From: Anastrepha obliqua
Lineage: Eukaryota > Arthropoda > Insecta > Diptera > Tephritidae
DNA length: 64,000 nucleotides
Direction: 5' to 3'
NCBI RefSeq assembly: GCF_027943255.1
Contig: NC_072894.1
Span: 78,407,601-78,471,600, forward strand
Positions 22,162 to 33,859 of this stretch are shown here, piece by piece (position 1 is the stretch's first letter; the number at the start of each line of letters is the position of its first letter). The notes under the pieces are model-generated. The model was not told the DNA's origin and searched no databases. It saw only the letters and a list, made by a program, of their open reading frames with translations. A program made the position numbers and the translations under genes.

Positions 22162-25100
22162 CCTGGCCTAAGCGTAATTCTCACAACACCAGAAGGCAAC
22201 TCGGATGCCTTCAAATAAATCTCCATCACGCAAAAGCAGCCTCGGACGTGCTTACGAAGAGATTTAACCAAGAACTCTTGGATGTAGCTTTCATTCAAGA
22301 ACCATGGGTACGTAAAGGAGTCGTTCTGGGACTCCAGAGCGTAAACGGTAAGTTGATATATGCTGCCAACAAAGACCGTCCCAGAGCGGCGCTGATAATA
22401 AATAATCAACTAACCTTTATCCCAATATCACAGTTCATTACAGAAGACCTGGTGGCGATTTGGGTAAAAGTGCCAACGAGCAAAGGTGAGCATGAGGTAG
22501 TACTTGCCTCCGCCTACCTTCCAGGAGATGGGGTCACTGCTCCAACAAGGGAGGTTATAGCCCTGGTGGAATATTGCCAGCAAAAACGTCTCCGGTGGAT
22601 CCTCTGCTGTGATGCAAATGCGCACCACACAGCGTGGGGAAGCACAAACATCAATCCAAGAGGTAAGTACCTTATTGAATTTCTACTTAGGTATAATATA
22701 TCAATCCTAAACCGAGGCAACGAACCTACATTCATTAATGCAATCAGAGGTGAAGTCCTTGACATCACTCTCTCTAGCCATAATGTTTTGTCCGAAATCT
22801 CAAATTGGCATGTGTCAGAGGAAACATCTATGTCGGATCACAGACATATTAGATTCGATATAGGTGCAACCAAACCACAAACGACAATTTACAGAAACCC
22901 CAGAAAAACTAACTGGGACTACTTTCACTTCTATCTAGAACAAAGTGTTAACTGCTCTAAGCGTCACATTCAGCTTATATCTGAGCTTGAGTTCGAATCG
23001 AACGAACTACATTCAAACCTAATATCTGCGTTTCAGGAAAGTTGCCCAGTAAAAGTGAAAAAGCCACAAAGAAATGTTCCTTGGTGGAATAGTACACTTT
23101 CCAACCTCCGTAAAGAAACAAGAACCCTATGGAATAGAGCTAAAGCAATGGGGGACTGGTCCTCCTACTCAACAGCCCTAACCAACTACAATAAAGAATT
23201 GAGGAAATCTAAAAGGGCTACTTGGAGGAATCACTGTGAAAAGATTTGTAGTCTTCCGGATGCTATTCGAATCCAAAAAGCCCTACTAAAAGATCACTCA
23301 AACGGCATTAGTACCCTGAAAAAGCCAGACGGAAGCTACACAAGGAATCCAGAGGAAACCAGTCAACTTCTGCTGGACACTCACTTCCCTGGATCACTTG
23401 TGCTAGACGAGATCTCTGTACCGGCAGAAACTACTACATCTGCGGGTGCTGAGAACTTAAAACTAGCAAACAAGCTATTCCATGAAAAGCGGGTACAATG
23501 GGCAATATCAACATTCAGTCCATACAAATCTCCTGGTCCTGATGGGATATTCCCCTGTCTCTTACAGCAGGGTGCACACCATATTATCCCTAATTTGACC
23601 AGGCTATACAAAGCAAGCTTACTGCTAGGATATTTGCCTACAAAATGGGCTGAGGTTAAGGTCGTATTTATTCCAAAGGTAGGGAAAAAACCCGAACAAT
23701 TGCCTAAATCATACAGGCCAATTAGTCTCAGCTCATTTTTCCTCAAAACAATGGAAAAGATAGTCGATCAGTATATTAGGGAATACAATCTAGCTAAATT
23801 CCCACTGCATCGACTTCAATTTGCCTATCAACAGGGAAAATCCACTGAGACTGCAATACACAGCCTGGTAACAGTTATAGAAAAGGCTATTGAGTCCAAA
23901 CAGATAGCTCTATGTGCATTTATTGACATATCAGGAGCTTTTGATAACACCTCCTATGAGGCAATCTATAATGCCCTATATCTAAAGGAGGTACCTGAAC
24001 CCATCACTAGATGGATAATATTCATGCTGAAATCTAGGACGATCAGCACTGAACTAGGAGGAACATTCAAATCGATTAAAGCCACAAGAGGTTGCCCTCA
24101 AGGTGGCGTACTCTCACCTCTTCTGTGGACTCTAGTCATAGATGAACTTCTCCACAAACTGAATAACCTAGGATTTCACACTCAGGGTTACGCTGATGAC
24201 CTAGTAGTTTATGTATTAGGCTGGCATGAGGAAACCATTTCGGATCGCATGCAGCAAGCCCTTACAATAATAAACAAATGGTGCACGGAAAAAGGGCTCT
24301 CCATCAACCCATCCAAAACAACTCTTGTACCGTTTACCAGGAGAAGGAACATAATTCTCAAATGTCCGACCCTTAATAGAACAACACTTGAACTCTCGAC
24401 AGAAGCGAACTATCTTGGCGTTAGTCTTGACAAAACGCTTACGTGGAACTCCCATATTGAGAGAGTTACTTCAAAAGCCACAAGGGCATTCTTTGCCTGT
24501 ACAAGGCTTTTCGGCAAGACATGGGGACTAAGCCCTAGAATGACCTTCTGGACATTCACCACAGTTGTAAGACCCATAGTCACCTATGCATCTTTAGCAT
24601 GGTGGCCCAAGGTCAAGCAAAGAAAGGCGGCAAACGAATTAAGCAAACTGCATCGCCTGGTATGTGTTGGCATTACAGGGGCTATGAAAACGTGTCCCAC
24701 GGATGCATTGGGTGTGCTCCTGAACATACCACCGCTTCCAATTCTAATTGAAAGGGAAGCTCGCTCGAGTGCCTTAAGACTAAAAGGTATATCTGAACTT
24801 AAAAGTGGGAATATGAAAGGACATTTAAAGATCTTAGAAGACTTCCTACACAGTCCCATTCTTCATAGGGATGATATACTATCACCCAAACCAATACTCT
24901 TCAGGAACTTCCAAGTTATAATCAATGAACGAACAGACTGGAGAACTAACTCTATCACTTTCAGACCTGGCTCCCAGCTATGGTTTACTGATGGGTCCAA
25001 ATTGGAAAATGGTAGAACAGGGGCAGGAATCAATGGGCCCAAATTCAAAAAATCGATTCCGATGGGATCCTACCCAACTATATTCCAGGCAGAAATACAT

Positions 25101-25796
25101 GCCATCGAAATATGTGTGAGAGAATGCCTTAGAAGGAAAATGAGAGGTACTCACATCTACATACTTTCAGATAGCCAAGCGGCTCTAAAAGCCCTTCTAT
25201 CAACAACTATCACCTCTAAATTGGTAAATGATTGCCTAAACCTTCTAAATACGTTAGGAAACCTCAACACAGTAACACTATGTTGGATTCCGGGACATGA
25301 AGGACATGAGGGAAATGAAATGGCTGATGACCTTGCAAAACAAGGAGCAAATATGCAACTTACTGGTCCTGAGCCTTTCTGTGGACTAACAAAAGGCCAC
25401 ATAAATGAATTCCTTAGGAAATGGGAAGAAAGAAAACTTGCCGCACACTGGCTAAACTGTGCCGGTCAGCGTCAAGCTAAACTATTCATAAGTCCCAACA
25501 AAGGAATATCTGACAAACTTCTCTCACTAAACAGAGTAGATCTGCGTCTTTTAACTGGATACCTTACAGGTCACTGCAGCCTGAGGTACCATCTAAATAA
25601 GATTGGTCTATCCGAGACCAATGTCTGCCGCTTTTGCGAAATGGACATAGAAAGCTCAGAACATGTGCTTTGTGAATGTCCTGCGTTGGGCAGACAAAGA
25701 CTTCACCACCTTGGTGGTACCGTAGTATCTCCATGCAATCTTTGGAACAACAAACCCAAAACTGTGCTAAAATTTCTAAAAAGCCTAAAACTCTAG
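22158..25796 (+). CDS. LOA-type LINE ORF2 polyprotein (endonuclease, RT, RNase H), 1212 aa
   Basis: This enzyme nicks target DNA and copies the element RNA onto it (target-primed reverse transcription). An N-terminal endonuclease/exonuclease/phosphatase domain shows QINLHHAKAA, FIQEPWV, CCDANAHHTAWGS and SDHRHI. RT motifs include SPGPDGIFP, YRPISLSSFFLKTMEKI, FIDISGAFDN, RGCPQGGVLSPLLW and the catalytic YADD at residues 678-681. RNase H follows with FTDGSK (Asp945), FQAEIHAIE, SDSQAALKAL and WIPGHEGHEGNEMADDLAKQ. The C-terminus has CRFCEMDIESSEHVLCEC, a Cys/His box. All key residues are present and there is no internal stop. The ATG lies within ATGA overlapping the ORF1 stop, suggesting termination-reinitiation. 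Confidence 0.95.
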   Translation: MTWPKRNSHNTRRQLGCLQINLHHAKAASDVLTKRFNQELLDVAFIQEPWVRKGVVLGLQSVNGKLIYAANKDRPRAALIINNQLTFIPISQFITEDLVAIWVKVPTSKGEHEVVLASAYLPGDGVTAPTREVIALVEYCQQKRLRWILCCDANAHHTAWGSTNINPRGKYLIEFLLRYNISILNRGNEPTFINAIRGEVLDITLSSHNVLSEISNWHVSEETSMSDHRHIRFDIGATKPQTTIYRNPRKTNWDYFHFYLEQSVNCSKRHIQLISELEFESNELHSNLISAFQESCPVKVKKPQRNVPWWNSTLSNLRKETRTLWNRAKAMGDWSSYSTALTNYNKELRKSKRATWRNHCEKICSLPDAIRIQKALLKDHSNGISTLKKPDGSYTRNPEETSQLLLDTHFPGSLVLDEISVPAETTTSAGAENLKLANKLFHEKRVQWAISTFSPYKSPGPDGIFPCLLQQGAHHIIPNLTRLYKASLLLGYLPTKWAEVKVVFIPKVGKKPEQLPKSYRPISLSSFFLKTMEKIVDQYIREYNLAKFPLHRLQFAYQQGKSTETAIHSLVTVIEKAIESKQIALCAFIDISGAFDNTSYEAIYNALYLKEVPEPITRWIIFMLKSRTISTELGGTFKSIKATRGCPQGGVLSPLLWTLVIDELLHKLNNLGFHTQGYADDLVVYVLGWHEETISDRMQQALTIINKWCTEKGLSINPSKTTLVPFTRRRNIILKCPTLNRTTLELSTEANYLGVSLDKTLTWNSHIERVTSKATRAFFACTRLFGKTWGLSPRMTFWTFTTVVRPIVTYASLAWWPKVKQRKAANELSKLHRLVCVGITGAMKTCPTDALGVLLNIPPLPILIEREARSSALRLKGISELKSGNMKGHLKILEDFLHSPILHRDDILSPKPILFRNFQVIINERTDWRTNSITFRPGSQLWFTDGSKLENGRTGAGINGPKFKKSIPMGSYPTIFQAEIHAIEICVRECLRRKMRGTHIYILSDSQAALKALLSTTITSKLVNDCLNLLNTLGNLNTVTLCWIPGHEGHEGNEMADDLAKQGANMQLTGPEPFCGLTKGHINEFLRKWEERKLAAHWLNCAGQRQAKLFISPNKGISDKLLSLNRVDLRLLTGYLTGHCSLRYHLNKIGLSETNVCRFCEMDIESSEHVLCECPALGRQRLHHLGGTVVSPCNLWNNKPKTVLKFLKSLKL

Positions 25797-25878
25797 GGTT
25801 ACAAAATAGGCCTTCACAATAGATCAACTCTGGTCGCAGTGCGCAATGGCCTTCTAATAATAATAATAATTTTGTTTA

Positions 25879-27181
25879 AAAGTTAATTAGTTTCACTCTC
25901 AAGTTGTTCTCAAGTACCGTATGCACCCTGTGTTTAATCTTAAAATGAGCAATTTTTTTTTATAAACTTCTATTTTTATATTTTTTTAGGCAAATGAAGG
26001 GCAATCCAAACAAGGCAATCAAGAACTATCAGTTCGATTACAAAACTAGTTTCCTTCAAAAAATGTAGTTTATGTTCAAAAGTTCTACACAGAACTAAGT
26101 TTGTGCACAAGAAAAAAACAGCAACAAAGGCTAACAAATACATTATTACAATATACAATATAAAAATAGTTGGTCTTATGATAAATTAAATCAATTTTCT
26201 GCAAACAAACTTACTTTTCCAGTGAATTCAATTTATGAATTTTTTGTTTGACGTCATTGCTAGCGCGTGGCGTTTTTAATAAAGCCTTCATGTGAAAGAA
26301 CAAACATTCCAAAATCTAAAAACAAATTTAGTAAATTGAGAAATTCAATCAAGACACCACCTCGACAGCGTTCACAAAAAATGTATGAATACTGCTGTAC
26401 ATTTTTCAGCGGCACTTATCTGCTGTTTGTATAAAATTACTGTGCCCTCAAATCCCCAATACCAGCTCACCTGTTTTGATTAGCCAAGCAACTTAACATT
26501 TAATTACTTTTATAAATATGAGATATTTAAGACTAATTTGCAAAATGTTTTCTTTAAATTTTCTGTTCTTGCATGGATTTTTATATTTACAGTAAAGGGT
26601 AATATTTTAAAACTTTCCCATCTCTATTGGAATGTATAGCCTGAATAAAAATAGTGTATATGTACATATGTACATAGAAATGTACTATATATCAAAGGCC
26701 TTCTTTTATAGAGAAGTCGAGCAAAAAAACCCATGGTGACCCATTGCAGTGCCATTCGGCGAAAAAGGGAAACATAAGGTAAATGGCGCTGTGCTTTTCG
26801 GTGAACCTAATATTGGAATATGTAATATAATTTATAACCAGAATCCATACAAAAAAAATTAACAAAATTGTGAGAAAAATTCTGAGCTTGAATTACTTAT
26901 GCCGACACGAAATTTTAAGAGAGTTTAACTTCACTAATATTTGAAGGACACATTGCATTAGTCCACTTTTTGAGGTAAACAATAATTTGCATAGGACATT
27001 TCTTGCTCAATATTTGAGGCCTCTGCTGGCGACAGAAGATATCGTTCGATTGGGCTGAAATTTGGCAAACACTTTATTAGTCTAACAGCAACTTTTCCGC
27101 ACTATTAGAATTCGATCCTAAAAAAAAAATTTTTTTCGGCCTACTCTATTGCACAGTGCTGTTTGTATGTACATGCATATA
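25879..27181. other. Intergenic, nothing recognised
   Basis: About 1.3 kb of AT-rich sequence. No coding pattern or copy of the window's repeats was identified. Confidence 0.4.
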
Positions 27182-28327
27182 CAGTCTATGTCAGAAGAAA
27201 AGAACCGGTTTTTTTTAGCTTGAAGATATATTCCGTTCTACTTTTTGCTGCGTAATAGTCCCACTCAAGGGCGACGACGCCAGTGTTAACTCAGGTTAGT
27301 GTCGTTCGAAACTTTTCCGTAAACGTAACCAAACAGAAATGAGTGAGAAGTTCGCGAAGCGTTTCGAGGCAGTATTTTTATGCACGCATTCCAAAGGACC
27401 GAAATTATCTTAGGCTGCTAAAGAGATTAAAAAATCAAAAAAAAATTTTGTGATGTGGAATCAGCGGCATAAAGCAAAAATGTTGGAGACTTTTCCGAGC
27501 ATGGCTTGAAAGGAGTAACGACAAAAAAGCAGGATAAAGTAATGAACTTTTTAAGCGGGACCCTTCTTTGTGACTACGCCAAGCATGCACAATTCTTTCT
27601 AAAAAGGGAATAGATGTGAGTATGAACACCATCGTACGACGATTGAAGGAGGCAATATATCCTACCGTCCTATATTATCAAAACCATTGTAACCATTGAA
27701 AACATGGAACGCGATTGAAGTAAGGTTGTTTCTCGGATAAAGCTCCTTTCTGGGCTTGGGTTCCACTTAAGCGAGCTTGGTCCACGAGACATTCTAAAAT
27801 CGTACAGCGCACTGTAAAACACCCGATGAAAGTGAATGTTTGGGGTTGTTTCTTCGAGCGCGGTTTCTGACGTTTGGAACTCCATTCACCCAAAATTTTA
27901 ACGCCGAATAAATGATCGAAATTTACAATCGAGGATTTTTGAAGTCTGTGAAAAAGGTGTATTCAGGAAGAAACAATAATTGGGTCCTACAAGGGGATAA
28001 TGACCCAAAACACCAAGATCGACTCTGTAAGAACTGGATACAAGAAAATGATGTCACAGTAATGGACTGGCCTTCTCAGTCCCCAGACGCCAACCCCATT
28101 GAAAATGTGTGGGGAATTATGAAAATTTATCTTGCCGGAAATCCAAATATGGTCCTCTTTGTAGACGAGCTACCCATAAAAGCTGCTTCAAAGCATGCCG
28201 AGAAGATGCCAGGCTAAACTCGACAACGATGGAGATTACACAGCTTATTAACTAATTGCGTCTCGTAGTTTTGTACATAATTTCATGTGAAAAATTGTAA
28301 ATATATATCTTTTATGCTTCATGACTG
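27182..28327 (+). mobile_element. Tc1-like transposon, decayed, TA-flanked
   Basis: The ends CAGTCTATGTCAG... and the inverse CAGTCATGAAGCATAAAAG are imperfect inverted repeats, flanked by TA at 27180-27181 and 28328-28329. The transposase starts at 27338 (MSEKFAKRFEAVFL). Its C-terminal frame 27912-28214 retains WVLQGDNDPKHQDRLCKNW (second catalytic Asp) and SQSPDANPIENVWGIMK (Glu of a DD34E triad). The middle carries frameshifts and stops, so it is inactive. Confidence 0.8.
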
Positions 28328-28866
28328 TATGTAAATATTTTATTTGTATGTATTTTTAAATCAAATCAAGCAACCTGAAAACACTTGAGTTTTAATACAA
28401 ATAATTTCTATGCATGCATATGTATGCCGCTGTGTGTTTGTATGCTAAAATAACATTGCACCTACAATGGCATTTTGCAACTTGAAAATATGTTGCGCAT
28501 TTCTACGGCTTCTTACGTGCACAACTTTTACATAAATGTCTGTCCATTCCAGTGGGCCGTGTCAAAGTTTTACTCTATTTTTATTTGAGCAACAATTACA
28601 ACGGGTTTTATTTTACTTCTCACTTCGCCCTATACTATACAGCTATACAGCCACTAGCATGTACAATATTCGTTCATTTCGTCTCCACCTAAGTCGGCAC
28701 AAAGCAATAAAGTACCAACTGGTAGTAAATCATTAAATCTGATTTGCACCGATTTATCGCAAATACAACATGCACACAATTGTAGTATACTTAAGGGCGC
28801 ACCAAACAACAATTCACCTCTGCACCCAGTTGACGTACTCCTGTAGGAAAAATCACTAGTTTCGTA
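28328..28866. other. Intergenic, nothing recognised
   Basis: No gene or repeat recognised up to the inverted-repeat arm. Confidence 0.4.
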
Positions 28867-28999
28867 TCCGCTTGCGAAACTTAGCATTTTACTTTTAAAA
28901 AGGTGTCAAAGGTGGCGCCTATTAGAACAAAGAGCGAAAAGGAGAAAAAAGTGCATTCAGTTAACGAAGGACGGAAGGAAGGAAAATTATTCGCTTGGC
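28867..28999 (+). repeat. Perfect 133-bp inverted repeat, left arm
   Basis: The arm begins TCCGCTTGCGAAACTTAGC and ends TTATTCGCTTGGC. By eye its reverse complement is identical to 31391-31523. The enclosed segment is 2.39 kb. It is not recognised as a terminal repeat of a known transposon; see findings. Confidence 0.9.
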
Positions 29000-29387
29000 T
29001 TTTAGAGAATTAAAGAATCTGACTGGTTGACTTACCTTCTCCTTTCCATATAAACAAGGAGAGATTCCTTTGTTCATAGTCTGCGTTTAATTCATATAAC
29101 TACACGTATATCTGTTTTCGTTAATAATGGTAAGCCGAAAATGTATATTACATGCATACTTCACTGCTTCAAGTTCTTTGAACGAAAATAAATCCCTCCT
29201 CTGACTCTTCCGAACAGCAAACCTAAAGGTTAGTCACATCAAACTTAGGAGCTCAGATAATCAACCTGCCCTCATCTCTATCTTCAGCTTCGCACTCTCA
29301 CTAAGCAAATCGGAAATCATAAGAAAATCAAGTTGTTTTAAGAAATCAGCAGAGAGCAGTTGAATGGATCACTACCACTATTAATAC

Positions 29388-29940
29388 AGGGTTTTTCAGT
29401 AAGAGCGCTTCAACTTTTGAACTTTTTTGAATAAAACACAAACGGTTTGACTTTTTTAACTAATTTTTTTTTTTATTATCGAGTTTGAACATATACATTT
29501 AAGTATGAAATTCGATTTCTTTTGCATGACCACCGCATGCACGTTTTACGAAGTCCAATCGTTGAACCCAATTTTCGACCACTCTTTTGCATAAATCGGC
29601 CGAAATTCCAGCAATTTCACGTTCAATATTGGCTCTGAGCTCACAAATCGTCGCCGGCTTGTTACTGTAGACCAATGACTTCACATAACCCCAAAACGGG
29701 ACGGCTTGTTAAATGCACCGTAAAATGGCCGTAATAGCCTCTTAAAGTAGCAGAGTAAAGTAACAGAACGATTATTTTCATAAAAAATTTGCACGATTTG
29801 CAATTGTTGCTCAAGTGTGTAGCGTTCCATGATGAAATGTATACTCATGAAGTTTACAAATGACAAGCGAAAAATAAAAAATATTGCGTCGTTCGCCCTC
29901 CCTATTGGAAAAAAGTTGAAGCGCACCTATTAAAAACCCC
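29388..29940 (-). mobile_element. WFQQDGA-type transposon, internally deleted (N-terminus joined to C-terminus)
   Basis: The termini CAGGGTTTTTCAGTAAGAGC and the inverse GGGGTTTTTAATAGGTGC continue into a shared GCGCTTCAACTTTT, and TA flanks both sides. On the minus strand the transposase start MERYTLEQQLQIVQIFYENN runs to about 29740, then jumps to its C-terminus: FWGYVKSLVYSNKPATICEL and VVENWVQRLDFVKRACGG. The catalytic core is absent. The copy at 40861-41155 has the same join, so this is a propagated deletion derivative. Confidence 0.8.
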
Positions 29941-29942
29941 TA

Positions 29943-31390
29943 TAGTTCCATCCAAAATACTATTTCATAAATTTTTTACCAGAATTCACGTACACTTTCT
30001 CGTTTCTCGGTTATCATAACTGTTTGGGCAGTCACTGCTATTTGGTTGACACGATATCTACTAGCTATGGAATATCAAAAATTATCTGCTGTACGTAAGC
30101 GACAAGTATAGATCCATCGCGGAACATGCACAGTATAAATGTATACAAATAAAATGTTGACTTAATGAAATGCTTCTTAACTTAAGCTTATACTACTTTA
30201 CCTTTGTACGAGTTTACCTGGCGAGATGAGCTAAGTAGCCATCAGCATTCCAATGTCTGAGGTATCCGTCATGATTAAGCGCAAATTTTTAGCAGAACTC
30301 TTTTCCCGAACACAGAAGGAGATATTGAGGGCAGACAGACATGGATATTGGAGACAAATCAGTTCTTTGAAAGTGTTATTTGATATATAAGGTTTCGTAG
30401 GCTATAATAAACTAATTCTGTAGAAGCAACCATAGGACTATGACCGGAATGCACGCGTCTCACATTATTGTGCAAGAGGTTTATTCATTATAGTGCATGC
30501 AACTTCTCAATGATGTATTTAAAAAACTCATCTAAGAGGCCGTCTTTAACAGCACTAATAGGCGTTGACTTCTTTATTCAGTTTAGTTAAGGATCATATG
30601 TCGGCATTCAGTAAGCAGTATTTAGTACGCAGCCTCAAAAATGGTCTCTATTTTGGCAACACATTTTTAGCAGGTCACAAAAAGAAAATATGCAAAACGA
30701 GACATTTTATTTGATTAAAAAAACGCGAAAATGAAGTGACGTAATGTTTTCTTGAATACAGTTTCATAAATACACAGCATATTCAGCAGCAATCGTATCC
30801 GATGAGTACATGCTGAAAGATACTGTTGTAGTAATCGATTGTTGATTTTTTCATCTTTTACACATATTTGTAATAATCAAATTACATAAAACGTGTATAA
30901 AACGAACTTATGGAGCATGCTTTATATTTTCAAGTATTCGATTAATAAGTTTTCTTGCTCCCCTTCGATACATACATCTCCAACTGGACACCCTATCAGC
31001 TAATTGTCTCTGCTCGTTTTCACCATCAAATTTGGCAAATTTTTGTGGCTTCTAGTTAGTTAGTCCCTAACATAAAATCTCAAATTTAGTGACTACATAC
31101 TTGTATAAATATATACAATCGTTACTATACTCTGTGGATATGTAGCCATCGCCATTCTGCAAGATAGAATGAGGTCTTAGCATATTCTTTGTCTTTTAAT
31201 CTGGATATCAGAATTTTTTTGCTGTTTCAGTTTTCTACTCTTTTTCATTTTCCGGAAGAACAGTTACTATGAAGCAGAAATTCGAATAACAAATTTAAAT
31301 TTCCTGCAGGGATGATGAATAGCGCTTATGTGTGCGAGTGTGTGTATGTAAAGCTAAAATGTCGCACGACTGTGTTTTATGCAAAAGCAC
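29943..31390. other. Intergenic within the 28867/31523 inverted repeat, nothing recognised
   Basis: AT-rich sequence with no coding pattern. If the inverted-repeat arms bound a transposon, this interior shows no transposase. Confidence 0.4.
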
Positions 31391-31523
31391 GCCAAGCGAA
31401 TAATTTTCCTTCCTTCCGTCCTTCGTTAACTGAATGCACTTTTTTCTCCTTTTCGCTCTTTGTTCTAATAGGCGCCACCTTTGACACCTTTTTAAAAGTA
31501 AAATGCTAAGTTTCGCAAGCGGA
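31391..31523 (-). repeat. Perfect 133-bp inverted repeat, right arm
   Basis: Exact inverse of 28867-28999 by eye. Sequences outside and inside the arms do not match each other, so identity stops sharply at both ends. Confidence 0.9.
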
Positions 31524-32407
31524 TTCACCCATTTACTTGCCTACAGATGTGATGCACATACATAAATATGTGTAATTTATAAGCAAATACTTGTAAGTAG
31601 TGCGTGTAAGTAGGCGAATAGGTGACGACTGGTGCAATCTTATTAAATATTCGCTTTGGAGACTTTGCAATTTTGTACTACATGCACCACTGCCGGCTTT
31701 TACCGTTTATCTTTGTGTACCAATTTCTGTGAGTCATTCGAATTTTTTAATAGGTATGTAAGTATGTATGTTTTCATATTCAGATGCGTATCAATTAAGG
31801 GCAAATTTACGGTCGCCTTCCCTCAGTGTAGCCCATTTTCAGTCTTAGTGTCTGGCGCTTCATCGATTGTGCATTGACCAGAAAAAGTTCAGAAATAGCC
31901 TTTCAGTTTCAGTTTTAAGTATTCGTTTATTTGTACTATATAAAGTCTAATTACATTTTTAACGACTATGTTACAATAATAATTATTAAGAAACAAACGC
32001 ATGCCATAAAAATCGAAGCATCCACCCCATAAATGGTTCTCGAGAAACCAATTTTCAAGATTTCATACTGTCGAACATTCTTTTTAGAAATATTAAATTG
32101 AATTTCACTCATAAGTGAAGAACAATCAATACTTCCAGTAATGAGACTAACAATAAATGACCACGATAAAATAGATCTTCTCCTATCACGTGTTTTAAGA
32201 CAATCAATAAACATAAAAATCCACTACCTTCCACCTACACAAATTCTATAGACATATCTCAAACCATTTCTTGGATCACTCTTTGCTGATAGGCGCTCAA
32301 ACACATTCTCTGCCAGCACCAATTAGGGGAGAGCAAAACAAATTAATAGCTTTTATTTTCCACAAAATTTAATCATATTTCACGAATTTCATACCAAAAA
32401 TTACCTA
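31524..32407. other. Intergenic, nothing recognised
   Basis: No gene or window repeat identified. An adjacent element begins at 32408. Confidence 0.4.
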
Positions 32408-33803
32408 CCCACAGAATTATTCACACAGCCACTAATTTTTCTCTCGATAAGCTTTAGAAAAAATATATGTAATTAAAAATGTTATTTTAAGAAAAATATA
32501 CAAATATATTGATTATTTAAAACTAACATAAACTTAACAAAACTTTACTCCATAAATAAAATATTAACGGAAATCATACGATTCCTCATATTTTCAAGGG
32601 ACAAAATTATTCACACAAAGTACGAATTTTAGGTAGGTAGGTAGTTTAGATAGTAAGAGTACCCCAGGTACACTACAAGTAGCACTTACGTGCGGTATGA
32701 ATTTTAAATTTTAAGTGATTTCATTTTTCTAACAAAGCGGCCCATGCTTTCGAATAAGTCCCGTTATGAATATGATCATTCGAAACACAACTTATTTGGT
32801 CATTTCAAGTCTTGCTTTCACGTTATTATTAAATACATACATACATTGGAAACAAGCAGATACAACTGAAAGTAGAATAATTTTGCATATGCGTAATGAG
32901 GGCAACTCATGTGCAGAAGTCGGTCAAACGGTGAATCGAAGTCGTTTTATTATTTATAGCATAATAAACGTTGTAAAGGGAAACAAATCTTAAGACCTCT
33001 CACTGGAAGACCAGACAAATTGACCCTCAGTGATGAACGCCATATTATATAATATGAAAAATAAATAAAAATCCAAAAATTACATCAACGCAAGTGGTAG
33101 CAGAAGTTCTTGAAGAGATTAATAAAAAAGGCAATCCGAAAACAGTTCGCAGGGCCTTGAAACGTGCCGGGTATAGCTCATCAGCAAAGTCGATAAAAAT
33201 AAAAGGACAGAGTTTGCAAAGGAATATAAAAATAAGCCGCTTGATTTCTAGAGCAACGTCATTTTTGGCGACGAGAGTGAGTCCAACCTTTTTCAATCGA
33301 ATGAAGGATTCGAGTCTGGAGAAAACCCAATACCGAATTCGATAAAAGCAATACAGTAAGTACAGTGAATCATGGTAGTGTGGCTGAAATGGTGTGAGGC
33401 TGTATGTTAACGGCAGGCGTGTCTTGTATTTACTGATGGGGGTTATGGATAAATTACTTTACCTTAATATTTTAAAAGAAAACTTGCGCAAGAACTGTTT
33501 AAAAACTTTTATTTTTAACAAGATAATGATCCCAAGCATACTGCTTAGGATCATACATCATGTGCCCCACATTCGTCCAACACTACCACAGTCTCTAGAC
33601 TTGAAACTCGGTAGGCGCGCCGCTAAAATTAACATAACTAGCAAAACCGAACTGAAGGAGGTATTCCAACAGGAATGGCGAAATTCTAGTCCGAATGAGA
33701 CTAAAAAAATAGTTAATTCTATGCCAAATAGGCTTAATGAAGTTCAACAGGTAAAACGGAAATGAAAAATTAGTGGTTGTGTAAATAATTTTGTCCGTGT
33801 GTG
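32408..33803 (+). mobile_element. Tc1-like transposon with repeated terminal motifs (IR/DR-like), decayed
   Basis: The motif CAGAATTATTCACACAGCC near 32411 and GACAAAATTATTCACACAAAG near 32600 are direct repeats about 190 bp apart. The inverse of the first occurs at the right end (CCACTAATTTTT... at 33770-33803). TA lies outside both ends (32406-32407, 33804-33805). Transposase fragments are ILHMRNEGNSCAEVGQTVNR (helix-turn-helix), VWRKPNTEFDKSNTVSTVNH, YLNILKENLRKNC and a C-terminus with SMPNRLNEVQQVK. It is heavily frameshifted. The paired repeats recall the IR/DR arrangement of some Tc1 elements. Confidence 0.75.
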
Positions 33804-33859
33804 TATATATAAGTATAATGTCTACAAAATCATTCCGATACGAGTCCAGAACCGATTGT

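Larger units (their letters stand above)
20397..25867 (+). mobile_element. Full-length LOA-type LINE retrotransposon with 11-bp target duplication
   Basis: AATTTTGTTTA occurs at 20386-20396 and again at 25868-25878, immediately after a (TAA)n tail. This marks both ends of a 5.47-kb insertion. It has about 340 bp of 5' UTR, two intact reading frames overlapping by ATGA, and a short 3' UTR of about 60 bp before the TAA repeats. Order: gag-like ORF1, then endonuclease, reverse transcriptase, RNase H and Cys/His box in ORF2. LOA assignment rests on this order, RNase H, the DUF4780-like ORF1 and the TAA tail. Intact frames suggest recent insertion, and it may be able to mobilise itself. Confidence 0.88.
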
